NCBI RefSeq assembly: GCF_029382255.1
Contig: NZ_JARLLG010000005.1
Coordinates: 124,001-188,000 of the forward strand
Source of the DNA: Isoptericola croceus
Lineage (GTDB): Bacteria; Actinomycetota; Actinomycetes; Actinomycetales; Cellulomonadaceae
DNA length: 64,000 bases
Direction of reading: 5' to 3'
Position 1 is the first letter of the stretch. Every line of letters starts with the position of its first letter. A program made the translations under genes and the position numbers. Shown here in pieces: positions 17,409-25,389 of this stretch. Under the pieces are notes generated by a model, which saw only the letters and a list, made by a program, of their open reading frames with translations, was not told where the DNA came from and ran no database searches.

Positions 17409-17867
17409 TCACGTGCGACTGATGCAGAGAACGTGCAACGACGGTGCCCTGGAGGACACCCGGTCGGTGAGGTGCCGGAATGACCCTGCTCGGGACGGGG
17501 AGTGGAACCATCCGGGTACCAGCCGAGGCGGTATGAGGATGAGGAGGGCGAGGAGCAACGCGAGCACGCACGCCATCGCCATCCCCAGATGGTCACCAGC
17601 ACCACAGTCCGCGCACGTCCCGCCGTGTCCCGCGGGCGTACCACCGGGCACCTGCTGGTGCGTGGCGGCGTCATGGCCGTGCGCGGCGTCCGGGACGAGG
17701 ATCGAGACAGCAGCGGACGCGTGTGCTGCCGGGGTGCCGTGCACGTTCAGCGTGTGCATGGCCACCAGACCGACGATGATCGCGACGGCCAGCAGACCGC
17801 CCAGCAGCACGCATCGGAAGAAGCCCTGGAGGCCCTTCCCGGATCGCGTCGCCGCCGCGGACACCAT
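17409..17867 (-). CDS. DUF6153 family membrane protein
   Basis: The 152-residue product has one transmembrane segment near residues 16-40 followed by a histidine-containing outer loop with CADCGAGDHLGMAMACVLALL, where the hydrophobic part forms a second membrane segment. This HG...H...C..C...MAMAC pattern is the DUF6153 family, of unknown function, often beside DUF305 and copper genes in Actinobacteria. The ATG at 17865-17867 is preferred over 17960 because TACACT (17875-17880) lies 7 bases upstream, the leaderless pattern seen elsewhere in the window, and an inverted repeat lies just beyond. Confidence 0.7.
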   Translation of the reverse strand: MVSAAATRSGKGLQGFFRCVLLGGLLAVAIIVGLVAMHTLNVHGTPAAHASAAVSILVPDAAHGHDAATHQQVPGGTPAGHGGTCADCGAGDHLGMAMACVLALLLALLILIPPRLVPGWFHSPSRAGSFRHLTDRVSSRAPSLHVLCISRT

Positions 17868-17895
17868 GTGGCTCAGTGTAGGGCCGCCACCCCGA

Positions 17896-17922
17896 GGATC
17901 TCCGCGGTCGCCTCGGAGATCC
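17896..17922. promoter_or_regulatory. Inverted repeat upstream of the DUF6153 gene
   Basis: GGATCTCCG and CGGAGATCC are perfect 9-base arms around a 9-base centre. The element covers the -35 area of the predicted DUF6153 promoter and may be an operator for a metal sensor. The regulator is not known. Confidence 0.35.
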
Positions 17923-18014
17923 GGAGCTCCGGAGTCAGGCGAGCGTCGAACTCGCCCCACCCCTGGCCCGTCTGGCGACTTGTCATCGGAGTATCCGGCA
18001 GCGAGGCGGGACGC

Positions 18015-18647
18015 TTATTGCCGGTCGGCTTCGCTGGTCGTCGCGGTGAATGCGGGCAAGAGGATCGCCTCGATGAACCACGGTGCGTCGTCGGGGTCGA
18101 GCCGGCCGGTGCGCACTTCCTCGGCCGCCCCGTTCATGACGACGTGGGTCGTGGCGAGCAGCCAGGTCACTGGCAGGTCGTGACGAAACGCGCCCTCCCG
18201 CTGGCCACGCAACAGCAGACCCCGCATGCGGGCCTCAGCCTTCTCGTGCATCTCACGGATGCGAGCCGCGGGGAGCTCCTTCTGCGCTGCCGCCAGCAGC
18301 GCACGGGACTGGTCGACGAGCAGCCAGCTGGAGGCGACCAGTCGCCGGAATGCTGCGCTGGCATCGCCGTCCAGGGGAACCTCCCTGAGGACTTCTTCGC
18401 CGCGTTCGATGCTCTCCACGAGGGCGGCGTCGATCAGCTCGGCTCGATTCTGGAAGTGGCCGTACAGAGTCATCCGGCCCACGCCGGCCTCGGCAGCGAT
18501 GTCGGCGACTGAGGCATCGGGGTTCTTGCGGATCGCGGTCACTGTCGCGGCCAGCATCTTCGCTCGGTTCCGCTGGGCGTCGGCGCGCTGATTCGTCGCG
18601 GGCGCGCGCCGCAGGTTGCCAGTCGCAGCGTCCTTCTTCGTCGGCAT
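18015..18647 (-). CDS. TetR/AcrR-family repressor
   Basis: The 210-residue protein has an N-terminal helix-turn-helix region of TetR type (VADIAAEAGVGRMTLYGHFQNRAE in pieces around residues 45-68) and a helical ligand-binding C-terminus. It is divergently transcribed from an MFS exporter gene with 84 bases between the two starts, and an imperfect 20-base palindrome lies there. The usual logic is that it represses both genes until a drug or metabolite exported by the MFS protein binds it. The inducer cannot be predicted. Confidence 0.9.
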   Translation of the reverse strand: MPTKKDAATGNLRRAPATNQRADAQRNRAKMLAATVTAIRKNPDASVADIAAEAGVGRMTLYGHFQNRAELIDAALVESIERGEEVLREVPLDGDASAAFRRLVASSWLLVDQSRALLAAAQKELPAARIREMHEKAEARMRGLLLRGQREGAFRHDLPVTWLLATTHVVMNGAAEEVRTGRLDPDDAPWFIEAILLPAFTATTSEADRQ

Positions 18648-18661
18648 GCTCCACCTCGTAA

Positions 18662-18681
18662 CTCGTACAGGAATGTATGAG
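18662..18681. promoter_or_regulatory. Probable TetR operator between TetR and MFS genes
   Basis: The 20-mer ctcgtacaggaatgtatgag matches its own reverse complement at 14 of 20 positions, with arms CTCGTACA and TGTATGAG. It lies in the divergent TetR/MFS spacer, 50 bases before the MFS start. Confidence 0.6.
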
Positions 18682-18731
18682 ATAGTCTAGCCGTTGCATC
18701 CCGTACACCGATGATTGAGTTAGGAGTCGAG

Positions 18732-20141
18732 ATGACTACTCACGCCCCGTCCGGGGAGGTCGTGAGCGCCCACCCACGACGATGGCTGGCGCTGGCACTG
18801 TTGGGCACCGCGCAGTTCATGCTGATCCTGGACGTGACGGTCGTGGCCGTCGCGCTGCCGCAGATGACCACCGACCTGGACCTGTCGCGCGAGGCGGTGA
18901 CCTGGGTGGTCGCCGCCTACGCCCTGACCTTTGGTGGCCTGATGTTGCTGGGCGGGCGGAGTGCGGACCTGTTCGGGTCCAAGCCGATCATCTATATCGG
19001 ACTGCTCGTCTTCACCGCGGCCTCGCTGCTGGCGGGCCTGGCTGAGAACGGCACCATCTTGCTGGCCGGCCGGGTCGCCCAGGGGCTCGGGGCAGCCATG
19101 CTTTCCCCGGCAGCCCTGTCGGTGGTGGTGCGCCTGTTCACCGGTGATGAGCGCAACCGGGCCCTGGGAATCTGGTCCGCGCTGGGCGGCGGCGGCGCCG
19201 CTGTCGGCGTGCTGCTCGGAGGACTGATCACCGCCGGTCCGGGGTGGCCATGGGTGTTCTTCATCAACATCCCCGTCGGCCTGGTCGTGGTCTTCGGACT
19301 GCTGCGGGTCCTGCCTCCTCTGCCGCCTGCGGCCGGAGAGGGAACCTCGCTCGACGTGCTCGGCGCCCTGCTGGTCACCGCGGCGACCGGCTCGGCGATC
19401 TACGCGCTGACCGTCGCCGGCGAAGACGGATGGACCAGCGCGCACACGCTCATGGGAGCCAGCGCCGCCGTCGTGCTGTACCTGCTGTTCGCATGGCGAC
19501 AGAAAACCGCATCCGCACCCTTGATGAACCTCAGCCTGCTGGTGCGGCGACCTGTAGGAGCCGGAGTGTTCGTGATCATGATCGCTACGGCCCTGATGGT
19601 CGCTGTGTTCTTCCTCGGCACCTTCTACTTCCAGCAGTACGCCGGCCACGGCCCCCTGGCAACCGGCCTCCTGTTCCTGCCGATCGCGGCGGCCACCATG
19701 ACCGGCGCGAACCTCGCGGGCCGCCTCATCGGCACGCTCGGGGCGCGCGTGCTCGGAGTCTCGGGGATGGCAATCGCCTCCGCCGGGTTGCTCGTGCCCG
19801 CCGTGTGGCCCACCACCCTGGCGACCACCATCGGGGTCAGCTTCGGCGCCTTCGGCATCGGCGCGCTGTTCGTTGTCGCCTCGGCTACCGCGCTGGGCCG
19901 GATCGGCCCAGAGGAGGCCGGCATCGCCTCTGGGCTGCTGAGCACCTTCCATGAGTTCGGCGCCTCCATCGGCGTCGCAACCGTCTCGAGCCTCGCCGCG
20001 GTCAGCCTGGTCGCGGGAGGTGGCGACGCCGGGTTCCAGCAAGCGTTCGGCTTCGCGGCCACGGCCGCCATCGTTGCCGCGGCCATCTCGCTCGTCGCGA
20101 TCCCGCCACGCCCCATGGTCGCCTCACCGAGCTCGGCCTGA
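18732..20141 (+). CDS. MFS drug exporter, DHA2 (14-segment) type
   Basis: The 469-residue protein has about 14 hydrophobic segments and the motif LDVTVVAVALPQM in the first segment, followed by a motif A variant GGRSADLFGSK after segment 2 and the motif C region ALGGGGAAVGVLLGGLI in segment 5, which mark proton-driven drug exporters of the EmrB/QacA type. ATG 18732 is chosen over 18711 because TAGGAGTCGAG places a Shine-Dalgarno sequence before it. It is controlled by the divergent TetR gene. The gene ends abruptly in a junction where a piece of a P-type ATPase frame overlaps its last codons. Confidence 0.93.
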   Translation: MTTHAPSGEVVSAHPRRWLALALLGTAQFMLILDVTVVAVALPQMTTDLDLSREAVTWVVAAYALTFGGLMLLGGRSADLFGSKPIIYIGLLVFTAASLLAGLAENGTILLAGRVAQGLGAAMLSPAALSVVVRLFTGDERNRALGIWSALGGGGAAVGVLLGGLITAGPGWPWVFFINIPVGLVVVFGLLRVLPPLPPAAGEGTSLDVLGALLVTAATGSAIYALTVAGEDGWTSAHTLMGASAAVVLYLLFAWRQKTASAPLMNLSLLVRRPVGAGVFVIMIATALMVAVFFLGTFYFQQYAGHGPLATGLLFLPIAAATMTGANLAGRLIGTLGARVLGVSGMAIASAGLLVPAVWPTTLATTIGVSFGAFGIGALFVVASATALGRIGPEEAGIASGLLSTFHEFGASIGVATVSSLAAVSLVAGGGDAGFQQAFGFAATAAIVAAAISLVAIPPRPMVASPSSA

Positions 20142-20329
20142 CCCCGGTGCTCCTGACCGGCGACAACCAGACCGTGGCCGAGCAGGTCGCCGCCGAGGTC
20201 GGCATCGACCAGGTCGTCGCCGAGGTCCTGCCTCAGGACAAGGTCGACCTCCTCGCCCGCCGGCCGTGCACCCGTGAACGCCTGACCCATCACGTGTCAC
20301 CACCCCACCAGAGAGGACGCACCCGATGA
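20117..20329 (+). pseudogene. Remnant of a heavy-metal (copper-type) P-type ATPase
   Basis: In the frame that overlaps the MFS stop codon the translation reads GRLTELGLTPVLLTGDN, then AEQVAAEVGID and AEVLPQDKVD. These are consecutive blocks of the P-domain hinge of copper-type P-ATPases (TGDN and DKV). The phosphorylation site, membrane segments and the rest of the pump are absent, and similarity ends after about 45 residues; an unrelated tail of about 25 residues runs to the stop at 20329. This is a deletion scar, not a functional gene. Confidence 0.75.
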
Positions 20330-20592
20330 CTGCACACCACCACACCGGTACCTCGACCAGCTCCCCCGGTGCCGGTTGCAGCGGCCACGGCCCCAGCGCC
20401 GAGGCCCTCGCCCAGACCCCGGCCGCGGAGATGGCCGAGTGCCCAGTCATGGTCGGCACCCGGGTCGTCAAGGCCGATGCGGAAGCTGCCGGCCTGGTCC
20501 GCGACCACAACGGGCAGCGGTACTGGCTGTGCTGCGCTTCCTGTGGCCCCCGGTTCGACACCGACCCGGACCGCTATGCCCATGCCGCTTGA
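20326..20592 (+). CDS. YHS-domain metal-associated small protein
   Basis: The 88-residue product has a histidine/serine/glycine-rich N-terminus with HHH at residues 4-6 and one cysteine, then a YHS-like domain: CPVMVGTRVVKADAEAAG, followed by YWLCCASCGPRFDTDP. Such domains bind heavy metals and are often fused to or encoded beside copper P-type ATPases, which fits the ATPase remnant ending at its start. AGAGAGGA lies 8 bases before the ATG. It may now be an orphan left by the rearrangement. Confidence 0.75.
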   Translation: MTAHHHTGTSTSSPGAGCSGHGPSAEALAQTPAAEMAECPVMVGTRVVKADAEAAGLVRDHNGQRYWLCCASCGPRFDTDPDRYAHAA

Positions 20593-20813
20593 AACCGGGT
20601 CATGAGCAGGCGCACAACCGGTGTCGGGGAACGATCGCCGGCGCCGGGATGCTGAGCGTGGAGGTTGCACCCGCTCCCTGAACCCATCGGCACGAGGCAG
20701 TGGCGCTCTCCGACCGAGAAACCAGCCTGCACGAACCAGGTGGCGTGTCCCGCGTTCGATGGGGTCGGATTGCTGGATTCTCGTGGAACCGACCGAACCG
20801 GGTCCGGACACAG
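20593..20813. other. Non-coding stretch between the YHS gene and the tRNA terminator
   Basis: About 220 bases hold no reading frame with recognisable similarity on either strand. Codon bias and composition give no hint of a gene. It may contain the joint of the accessory block with the tRNA locus, but I see no direct repeat of the tRNA 3' end here. Confidence 0.4.
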
Positions 20814-20841
20814 AAGTGCCCCGTCAACAGACGGGGCACTT
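20814..20841. terminator. Terminator hairpin beside tRNA-Ala
   Basis: AAGTGCCCCGTC and its exact reverse complement form a 12-base-pair stem with a 4-base loop. The plus side is followed by a T-rich CTCGTTCTTCCTC, the minus side by CTGTGTCC. It lies 20 bases downstream of the tRNA 3' end and may stop transcripts from both directions. Confidence 0.7.
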
Positions 20842-20861
20842 CTCGTTCTTCCTCAACTATG

Positions 20862-20934
20862 TGGAGCTGAGGGGACTCGAACCCCTGACCCTCTGCATGC
20901 CATGCAGATGCGCTACCAGCTGCGCCACAGCCCC
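20862..20934 (-). tRNA. tRNA-Ala (anticodon GGC)
   Basis: The 73-base minus-strand cloverleaf begins GGGGCTG, which pairs with CAGCTCC at its 3' end (one G-U pair), and has an anticodon stem TCTGC/GCAGA enclosing loop ATGGCAT, giving anticodon GGC. The T-arm carries GGTTCGAGTCC. The discriminator base is A, and CCA is not encoded. It lies downstream of the histidine phosphatase gene on the same strand. Confidence 0.95.
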
Positions 20935-21012
20935 GCGAACCTGGCCTGGGCGCCGGATTCGGGATGATCGTGCATTTCCTCCGGGCTTGCGCCCCTCGGG
21001 AACGGAGATATC

Positions 21013-21699
21013 TTAGGCAGACTTCGGCTCAGGCTCCAAATCAGCGTGCGGGCCCGTCTGCCAGCGGTCCAGCGGGTATCCGGCACCCACGTTGTGCGCC
21101 ACGAGACGCCATCCGGGCACGGCTCCGGGAGCGGATCGGTGCAGGTGGGACCAGTGCACGTTGTGCATGCCGGAGATCCCTCGCCACGTGGCGGCGTCGA
21201 GCCCGAGCAAACCGGTGATGGCCAACGAGATGGCCGCACCGTGCGAGACGACCACGAGACACTCGTCACCCCCGAGCCGGTCGGCGTGCTCGAGGATCGC
21301 CGGGACCATCCTCGCGGCGACGGCGGCCTTCGTCTCTGCGCCGATCCCCGTCGGTTCCCCGCCGCGTCGCCACTGATCGCGCTCAGCCGGCCAGCCCGCC
21401 GCCATCTCGTCGGGCGTCAGCCCTTCCCACTCGCCGAACGACCTCTCACGCAGGCGCACGTCCGTCTCGACCGTGGCCTCGACGAGGGCCGCGTAGGCGT
21501 TCGCCGTGTCCACGGCACGCACCAGGTCGGACGAGACGACCCGCGAGGCCCGGTGCGACGCCACGAGTGCCGCCGCGCCTTCGGCAGCCTGCCACCGCCC
21601 GACCTCGTCGAGCGGGATGTCGATCTGGCCCTGGAGCCGTATCGCGGCGTTGTACGCCGTGCGCCCGTGCCGCAGCAGCACGATGGTCCCTGCCGTCAC
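21013..21699 (-). CDS. Histidine phosphatase superfamily protein
   Basis: The 228-residue product starts with the catalytic RHG motif in VLLRHGRTAYN (His11 region), has the second catalytic arginine/glutamate block RERSFGEWEGLT, and a late VVVSHGAAI histidine. This is the phosphoglycerate-mutase-like fold, so a phosphomonoesterase; in Actinobacteria the gene after rsfS is often annotated as glucosyl-3-phosphoglycerate phosphatase-like, but the substrate is open. GTG 21699 is chosen: GGGGAG lies inside the end of rsfS 7 bases before it, only 4 bases separate the two genes, and the RHG motif follows immediately. Confidence 0.88.
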   Translation of the reverse strand: MTAGTIVLLRHGRTAYNAAIRLQGQIDIPLDEVGRWQAAEGAAALVASHRASRVVSSDLVRAVDTANAYAALVEATVETDVRLRERSFGEWEGLTPDEMAAGWPAERDQWRRGGEPTGIGAETKAAVAARMVPAILEHADRLGGDECLVVVSHGAAISLAITGLLGLDAATWRGISGMHNVHWSHLHRSAPGAVPGWRLVAHNVGAGYPLDRWQTGPHADLEPEPKSA

Positions 21700-21703
21700 G
21701 GCG

Positions 21704-22147
21704 TCACTCCCCGCCCGACAGGCGGATCGATCCGTCCGGGGACGCCTCCCCGTACTCCGCCCGCGCTGCGCCGCCGTCTCCACCCCGTGCGTCCTCGGGC
21801 AGATCGATCGCCGGGCAGTCCTTCCAGAGGCGCTCGAGGGCGTAGTAGACGCGGTCCTCGGCGTGCTGCACGTGCACGACGACGTCGCCGAAGTCGAGGA
21901 GCACCCATCGCCCCTCGGCCTTGCCCTCCCGACGGATCGCCTTCGCACCGGCCGTGAACATGGCCTCTTCCACGGCGTCGACGACGGCGATCACCTGACG
22001 CTCGTTCGTGCCGGAGGCGATGAGGAAGACGTCGGTGAGGACGAGCTGTTCGCTGACGTCGAGGGCGATGATCTCCTGCGCCTTGCGGTCGGAGGCCGCA
22101 CGCGCCGCGATGATCGCCAGCTCGACCGCGCGGTCCGTCGCCGTCAT
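21704..22147 (-). CDS. rsfS: Ribosomal silencing factor RsfS
   Basis: The 147-residue product has the complete RsfS/Iojap core: KAQEIIALDVSEQL, FLIASGTNERQV, then GRWVLLDFGDVVVHV and YYALERLWKDCP. RsfS binds ribosomal protein L14 and blocks joining of the ribosomal subunits in starvation. A 30-residue acidic/glycine-rich tail is extra compared with the usual length of about 110-120. The ATG overlaps the stop of the upstream membrane-protein gene as ATGA (22144-22147), and nadD lies one gene further upstream, the usual actinobacterial order. Confidence 0.96.
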   Translation of the reverse strand: MTATDRAVELAIIAARAASDRKAQEIIALDVSEQLVLTDVFLIASGTNERQVIAVVDAVEEAMFTAGAKAIRREGKAEGRWVLLDFGDVVVHVQHAEDRVYYALERLWKDCPAIDLPEDARGGDGGAARAEYGEASPDGSIRLSGGE

Positions 22148-23223
22148 GGGGCATCCCTCTCGTCGGACATCGCCACCGTCGCCTCCTCCGTGCCGAAGCC
22201 CTCCTCGTCGGGACCGTCCAGGAGGAGGTTCCACACCAGCAGGCCGAGGACGAACGCGACGACGACCAGCACGATGTAGTGCAGCCACGTGTACGACGCC
22301 TCGGGCTCGTCCCACTCCTCGTCCTCGTCGAGGTCGATCCGGGAGGGCTGACCCTCCCCGATCACGGCGGCGAAGGGCGAGGCCCCTGGCGCATCGTTCC
22401 GGGTGGGTGCCGGCCTCGCGGGCCGCCCCGCGGGGACCGACTCGGAGCTCGCCGTGGCCCAGGGCAGCGACGGCGCGACGGCTGTCGCGTCCGGGTCCAT
22501 GGTCGAGGAGCCTGCCGGGGCCGCGGGGCTCGTCGCCGAGCCGGGCCAGGCCGGCGCCGTCCGGGACGCGGAGCCCATCGACGGCCGGGCCGCCGGCGGG
22601 GGCGCCGCGGCAGAGTACCCGCCGGCACCGGCTGTCCCGGACGATGTGCCGTACGCAGACCGCCGGCTGGGCGTACCGGTGTCGAACGGGGAGGGCGGCG
22701 CCGGTGGGCTGGCTGCGGAGGCCGTGGGCGACGGGCCGGGGCGGGCAGCCCCGGGAGGCGGTGATCCGAAGGGCGAGCGCGGCGGTTCAGCCGGGCCCGG
22801 GGCGCCGTGGGAGGTCGGACGCGCCGACGTCCGTGCCGGCGCCTGGGACGGCGTCGGCGAGCCGGTCTCCCCACCAGGACGGCGTACCGGCGTCAGGCGA
22901 CCGGTCTCGTCGACGCCGCGGACACCTCCGGAGGTCGACGGCGGGCGCACCGTCGGGGTCGGGGCGGGCGACGGGCTCGCTGCAGGAGCATGCTGCTCGC
23001 GCAGCGAACGACGCGACGGAGGTGGGCCGTACCCCGAGCTCGAGGGCGCGGACGGCGCCGAGGACGCGCTCGGCGCTCCACGGCCGAAGGCCGCCGGACC
23101 CGCACCGGGGACCGGCGCAGACGGACCGGGCGGCGATGCCTGCCGGGCCGCCGCCTCGGCGGCGGCCTGCTCTCGCTCGCGGATCTCCCGACGTGTCAGC
23201 GGCCGGGACGTGTTGTCACTCAT
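22144..23223 (-). CDS. Proline/serine-rich protein with one C-terminal transmembrane segment
   Basis: The 359-residue protein begins [18 protein letters not shown], a motif common in Micrococcales membrane proteins, continues with about 250 residues of low-complexity proline, serine, alanine and glycine, then an acidic patch [12 protein letters not shown] and one hydrophobic segment ([20 protein letters not shown]). A cytoplasmic disordered N-terminus anchored near the C-terminus is likely. Function is unknown. It overlaps nadD by 8 bases and rsfS by 4, so it is translated with both. Confidence 0.8.
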   Translation of the reverse strand: MSDNTSRPLTRREIREREQAAAEAAARQASPPGPSAPVPGAGPAAFGRGAPSASSAPSAPSSSGYGPPPSRRSLREQHAPAASPSPAPTPTVRPPSTSGGVRGVDETGRLTPVRRPGGETGSPTPSQAPARTSARPTSHGAPGPAEPPRSPFGSPPPGAARPGPSPTASAASPPAPPSPFDTGTPSRRSAYGTSSGTAGAGGYSAAAPPPAARPSMGSASRTAPAWPGSATSPAAPAGSSTMDPDATAVAPSLPWATASSESVPAGRPARPAPTRNDAPGASPFAAVIGEGQPSRIDLDEDEEWDEPEASYTWLHYIVLVVVAFVLGLLVWNLLLDGPDEEGFGTEEATVAMSDERDAP

Positions 23224-23821
23224 CGAGACCTCGATACAGACCGTGCTTGGCGATGTACTGAACGACGCCGTCCGGCACCAGGTACCAGACCGGCTGGCCC
23301 GCCTCCGCGCGACGACGGCAGTCCGTGGAGGAGATCGCGAGCGCCGGGACCTCGAGCGTCGTGACACCCTCCGACGGCAGACCGTCGACCGTGAGCTGGT
23401 GGCCCGGACGGGTGACGGCGACGAAGTGCGCCATCTCCCACAGCGATCCCGCATCCTTCCACGTCAGGAGCTGCTCGATCGCGTCCGCACCCGTGATGAA
23501 GTACAGGTCGGCGTCAGGCCGATCCTCCCGCAGGTCACGCAACGTGTCGACCGTGAACGTCAGACCGGGGCGGTCGATGTCCACCCGGCTCACCGTGAAC
23601 CGGGGGTTGGAGGCCGTCGCGATCACCGTCATGAGGTAGCGGTGCTCGGCCGGGGAGACGCGGGCGTCCTGCTTGAAGCTGGGCTTGCCGGTCGGCACGA
23701 AGACGACCTCGTCGAGGTCGAGCAGCGCAGCCGCCTCGCTCGCGGCCACGAGGTGACCGTGGTGGATAGGGTCGAACGTGCCCCCCATCACCCCGATGCG
23801 GGGACGACGCTGCTGGCTCAC
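23216..23821 (-). CDS. nadD: Nicotinate-nucleotide adenylyltransferase
   Basis: The 201-residue product has the nucleotidyltransferase signature [15 protein letters not shown] at residues 10-24, the [10 protein letters not shown] block and the C-terminal ISSTDCRRR, matching the SSTxxR motif. NadD joins nicotinate mononucleotide with ATP to make deamido-NAD, the shared step of NAD synthesis. It lies in the string proB-proA-small membrane protein-nadD-rsfS. The stop overlaps the next gene by 8 bases. Confidence 0.96.
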   Translation of the reverse strand: MSQQRRPRIGVMGGTFDPIHHGHLVAASEAAALLDLDEVVFVPTGKPSFKQDARVSPAEHRYLMTVIATASNPRFTVSRVDIDRPGLTFTVDTLRDLREDRPDADLYFITGADAIEQLLTWKDAGSLWEMAHFVAVTRPGHQLTVDGLPSEGVTTLEVPALAISSTDCRRRAEAGQPVWYLVPDGVVQYIAKHGLYRGLDE

Positions 23822-23837
23822 CGGTAGTCGGATGCTG

Positions 23838-23990
23838 TCAGTGCTTGTTGCTGGCGTTGCGGAAGGCGAACGTCGCGAGCAGCGCGACGACGAATCCCCC
23901 GAAGGCCAGCACGCCGATCATGATCGGCGAGATCCCGGACGACGCGTGCGCGGCTGCCTCCTCGGCAACCTGAACGGCGGTGTGCAGCAC
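23838..23990 (-). CDS. Small single-pass membrane protein upstream of nadD
   Basis: This 50-residue frame starts at GTG 23988-23990 with AGGAG 5 bases upstream. It reads an amphipathic N-terminus with [12 protein letters not shown], then a membrane segment beginning [20 protein letters not shown], and ends in a short basic tail FRNASNKH. Similar small proteins at this position are common in Actinobacteria, but their role is unknown. It is cotranscribed with proA upstream and nadD downstream. Confidence 0.75.
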   Translation of the reverse strand: MLHTAVQVAEEAAAHASSGISPIMIGVLAFGGFVVALLATFAFRNASNKH

Positions 23991-24047
23991 GGGGGCTCCT
24001 CAAGAGTAGTCGGGGCAAGTCGGGGCACAGTCTCTCACGACGCACGG

Positions 24048-25379
24048 TCAGGGCCGTACGTGGCCGTCACCGTGCACCACCCACTTGGTCGTGGTCAGCT
24101 CGGCGAGCCCCATCGGGCCGCGCGCGTGGAGCTTCTGGGTCGAGATGCCGATCTCGGCGCCCATACCGAGCTGACCACCGTCCGTGAAGCGTGTCGAGGC
24201 GTTGACCATGACCGCCGCCGAGTCGACCTCGGCCACGAACCGTTCGGAGGCGGCGAGGTCGCGGGTGACGATCGCCTCGGTGTGCCCTGAGCTCCAGGTG
24301 CGGATGTGGTCGATGGCCTCGTCGAGCGAGGCGACCACCCGGACGGCGAGCTCGGCAGCGAGATACTCCGTCGCCCAGTCCTCGTCCGTGGCCGAGGCGA
24401 TCTCGATGCTCTCCGGCGCCAGCGCCCGCGTGCCCTCGTCACCGTGCAGGACGACGCCGGCACCGGCGAGCGCTGCGAGCGCGGCAGGAAGAACTCGTGG
24501 CGCGGCGTCGGCGTGCACGAGCAGCGTCTCCGCTGCGTTGCAGACCCCCACGCGCTGGGTCTTGGCGTTCATGATGATCTCGACCGCCGTCGCCGTGTCG
24601 GCCGACGCGTCCACGTAGACGTGCACGTTGCCCGTCCCCGTCTCGATCACGGGGACCGTCGACTGCTCCACGACGGTACGGATGAGGTCCGCACCGCCGC
24701 GTGGGACGAGCAGGTCGACCAGGCCGCGCGCCTGCATGAGGGCGACCCCGCCGGGCCGGCCGAACCGGTCGATCGACTGCACGAGGTCGCCGGGAAGGCC
24801 CCGTGCCTCCAGCGCACGACGCATCACGTCCACGATCACCGTGTTGGAGGACGCCGCCGCGCTGCCGCCGCGCAGGATCACCGCGTTGCCCGACTTGAGC
24901 GCCAGACCGGCGGCGTCGACCGTCACGTTCGGGCGGGCCTCGTAGATCATGCCGACGACGCCCATCGGGACACGCAGCTGTCGAACCCGCAGGCCGTTCG
25001 GCAGGGTCTGGCCCCGCACGACCTCCCCGACCGGGTCAGGGAGCGCCGCCAGCTCGCGCAGGGCCTCGGCGATCGCGACGACGCGGTCGGCCGTGAGTGC
25101 GAGACGGTCCAGCAGGCCGTCGCTCATCCCGTTCTCCCGGCCGCGCGCGACGTCCTCGGCGTTGGCCGCCACGATCTCGCCGGACGCGGCCACGAGGGCG
25201 TCACCGAGCGCGTGCAGGGTCTCGTCCTTCTCCGCACGGGTCGCGGTGGCCAGCACGCGGGCGGCGGCCTGCGCGCGGCGTGCGACGTCCTGGACGGCCG
25301 CAGTGACCTCCGGGTCCGGCTGCGGTCGCTGCGCAGGGCCGGGCGTCGTGGTCGGCGCGTCGTCGAACGTCATGGTCAT
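24048..25379 (-). CDS. proA: Gamma-glutamyl phosphate reductase
   Basis: The 443-residue product carries the ProA blocks [25 protein letters not shown] (in parts), [15 protein letters not shown], and the catalytic cysteine region [15 protein letters not shown]. It reduces gamma-glutamyl phosphate to glutamate semialdehyde with NADPH, the second step of proline synthesis. Two ATG codons lie at the start (25379 and 25373) and either may be used. It follows proB after 10 bases, so the two share a transcript. Confidence 0.97.
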   Translation of the reverse strand: MTMTFDDAPTTTPGPAQRPQPDPEVTAAVQDVARRAQAAARVLATATRAEKDETLHALGDALVAASGEIVAANAEDVARGRENGMSDGLLDRLALTADRVVAIAEALRELAALPDPVGEVVRGQTLPNGLRVRQLRVPMGVVGMIYEARPNVTVDAAGLALKSGNAVILRGGSAAASSNTVIVDVMRRALEARGLPGDLVQSIDRFGRPGGVALMQARGLVDLLVPRGGADLIRTVVEQSTVPVIETGTGNVHVYVDASADTATAVEIIMNAKTQRVGVCNAAETLLVHADAAPRVLPAALAALAGAGVVLHGDEGTRALAPESIEIASATDEDWATEYLAAELAVRVVASLDEAIDHIRTWSSGHTEAIVTRDLAASERFVAEVDSAAVMVNASTRFTDGGQLGMGAEIGISTQKLHARGPMGLAELTTTKWVVHGDGHVRP

Positions 25380-25389
25380 GCCCCCGAGA

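Noticed and set aside
18720-20042. A 440-codon minus-strand frame opposite the MFS gene
   Set aside because: It is rich in histidine, glutamine and arginine and mirrors the third-position GC of the MFS gene; no family similarity is visible.
20290-20811. A 173-codon minus-strand frame over the YHS gene
   Set aside because: It is antisense to the YHS gene and lacks any motif.
20862-20934. tRNA-derived direct repeat as an island att site
   Set aside because: I looked for the tRNA 3' end sequence elsewhere in the window and saw no second copy, so no att site is claimed.
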